Made by a program: the position numbers and the translations under genes. Below, piece by piece: positions 6,343-6,731 of a stretch of DNA of 6,731 nt. The notes under the pieces are model-generated. The model ran no database searches. It was given only the letters and a program-made list of their open reading frames with translations, and was not told where the DNA came from. The stretch comes from Aquificaceae bacterium. Lineage in GTDB: Bacteria > Aquificota > Aquificia > Aquificales > Aquificaceae. Each line of letters opens with the position of its first letter. Within the stretch, counting starts at the first letter, position 1. The DNA lies in contig WFPN01000103.1 of the NCBI GenBank assembly GCA_015487535.1, forward strand, positions 1 through 6,731. The letters are read 5' to 3'.

Positions 6343-6731
6343 ATGATCTACTTGGACAACGCGGCGACCACTCCCCTGCTCCCTTCCGTAAAAGAGTTCC
6401 TCTGCGAGAGTCTCGAGATCTTTGGCAACCCTTCCAGCCCCCACAAACTCGGAGCTGAAGCTAGGGAGAAACTCGAAGAGGCGAGGAACAGGCTTGCAGA
6501 TCTGCTGGGTGTTAGACCCGAAAACATAGTCTTCAACTCGGGGGCGACAGAAGGCAACAACACGGTCCTGAGGGGAGTTTTAGGGAGGAGGGGAAATGTA
6601 GTTATCTCGGCGATAGAGCATAAATCGGTGAGCGCCTGTGCGAAGTATATCTCCAAGAAGGGGATAGAGATCAGGGAGGTTAGGGTAGATTCGGAAGGAC
6701 TCGTGGACCTCGACCACCTCTGGGATCTTAT
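6343..6731 (+). CDS. nifS: Cysteine desulfurase, NifS/IscS family (3' end beyond window)
   Basis: PLP enzyme that removes sulfur from cysteine; some family members also act on selenocysteine or feed selenide to SelD. The 129 visible residues start with MIYLDNAATTP, the usual N-terminus. GNPSSPHKLG (28-37), FNSGATEGNN (64-73, PLP phosphate contact region) and IEHKSV (91-96, with the His that stacks on PLP) follow. The PLP lysine and catalytic cysteine lie past the window edge, so activity and subgroup (NifS, IscS or selenocysteine-lyase-like) cannot be settled; the symbol names the family only. The ATG at 6343 follows AAAGGA (6336-6341) and begins nine bases after the tRNA CCA. Its place beside selC and fdoG suggests it supplies sulfur for cofactor maturation, selenium for Sec, or both. 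Confidence 0.9.
   Translation, partial: MIYLDNAATTPLLPSVKEFLCESLEIFGNPSSPHKLGAEAREKLEEARNRLADLLGVRPENIVFNSGATEGNNTVLRGVLGRRGNVVISAIEHKSVSACAKYISKKGIEIREVRVDSEGLVDLDHLWDL

Noticed and set aside
6333..6344. ATG at 6333, made of the tRNA CCA end, as nifS start
   Set aside because: It is in a different frame from the NifS motifs; the ATG at 6343 gives the usual YLDNAATTP start.
6096..6444. Minus-strand open frames of 82 and 100 codons over selC
   Set aside because: They are antisense to the tRNA and to the ends of two real genes, a typical source of false proteins; no ribosome site or recognisable domain.

Overview
The window carries a membrane-bound, selenium-dependent formate dehydrogenase operon with its selenocysteine machinery close by. 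All genes are on the + strand and tightly packed. Order: a non-coding AT-rich leader (1-270); fdoG (271-3309, selenocysteine at an in-frame UGA, 856-858); fdoH (3323-4234); fdoI (4237-4872); fdhE (4869-5705); a GcvH-like gene with a twin-arginine-type N-terminus (5707-6234); selC, the selenocysteine tRNA (6234-6333); and the 5' part of a NifS/IscS-type cysteine desulfurase gene (6343 to the window end).

How the genes work together: FdoG holds the Mo/W-bis-MGD active site with Sec196 and one [4Fe-4S] cluster and is sent out by Tat. FdoH carries four [4Fe-4S] clusters, and FdoI is a four-helix cytochrome b that passes electrons to quinone. FdhE is the cytoplasmic maturation factor. selC supplies the tRNA that decodes the fdoG UGA, and the NifS-like enzyme could mobilise sulfur or selenium. 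SelA, SelB, SelD and FdhD are not in the window and must be encoded elsewhere. The least explained gene is the GcvH-like one: it keeps the H-protein fold signature and the lipoyl-lysine position (K99) but starts with a Tat-like signal, so it may be an exported lipoyl-domain protein linked to formate oxidation.

Organism: a Gram-negative-type bacterium using selenocysteine. Heavy use of ATA (Ile) and AGG/AGA (Arg) codons, compact gene packing, a very GC-rich tRNA and an accessory GcvH paralogue suggest a thermophile of the Aquificota type. This is inference from style only. The coding part is moderately GC-rich, while the 270-base leader is strongly AT-rich and contains three inverted repeats and only weak promoter candidates. 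No mobile element, CRISPR array or convincing intrinsic terminator is visible.
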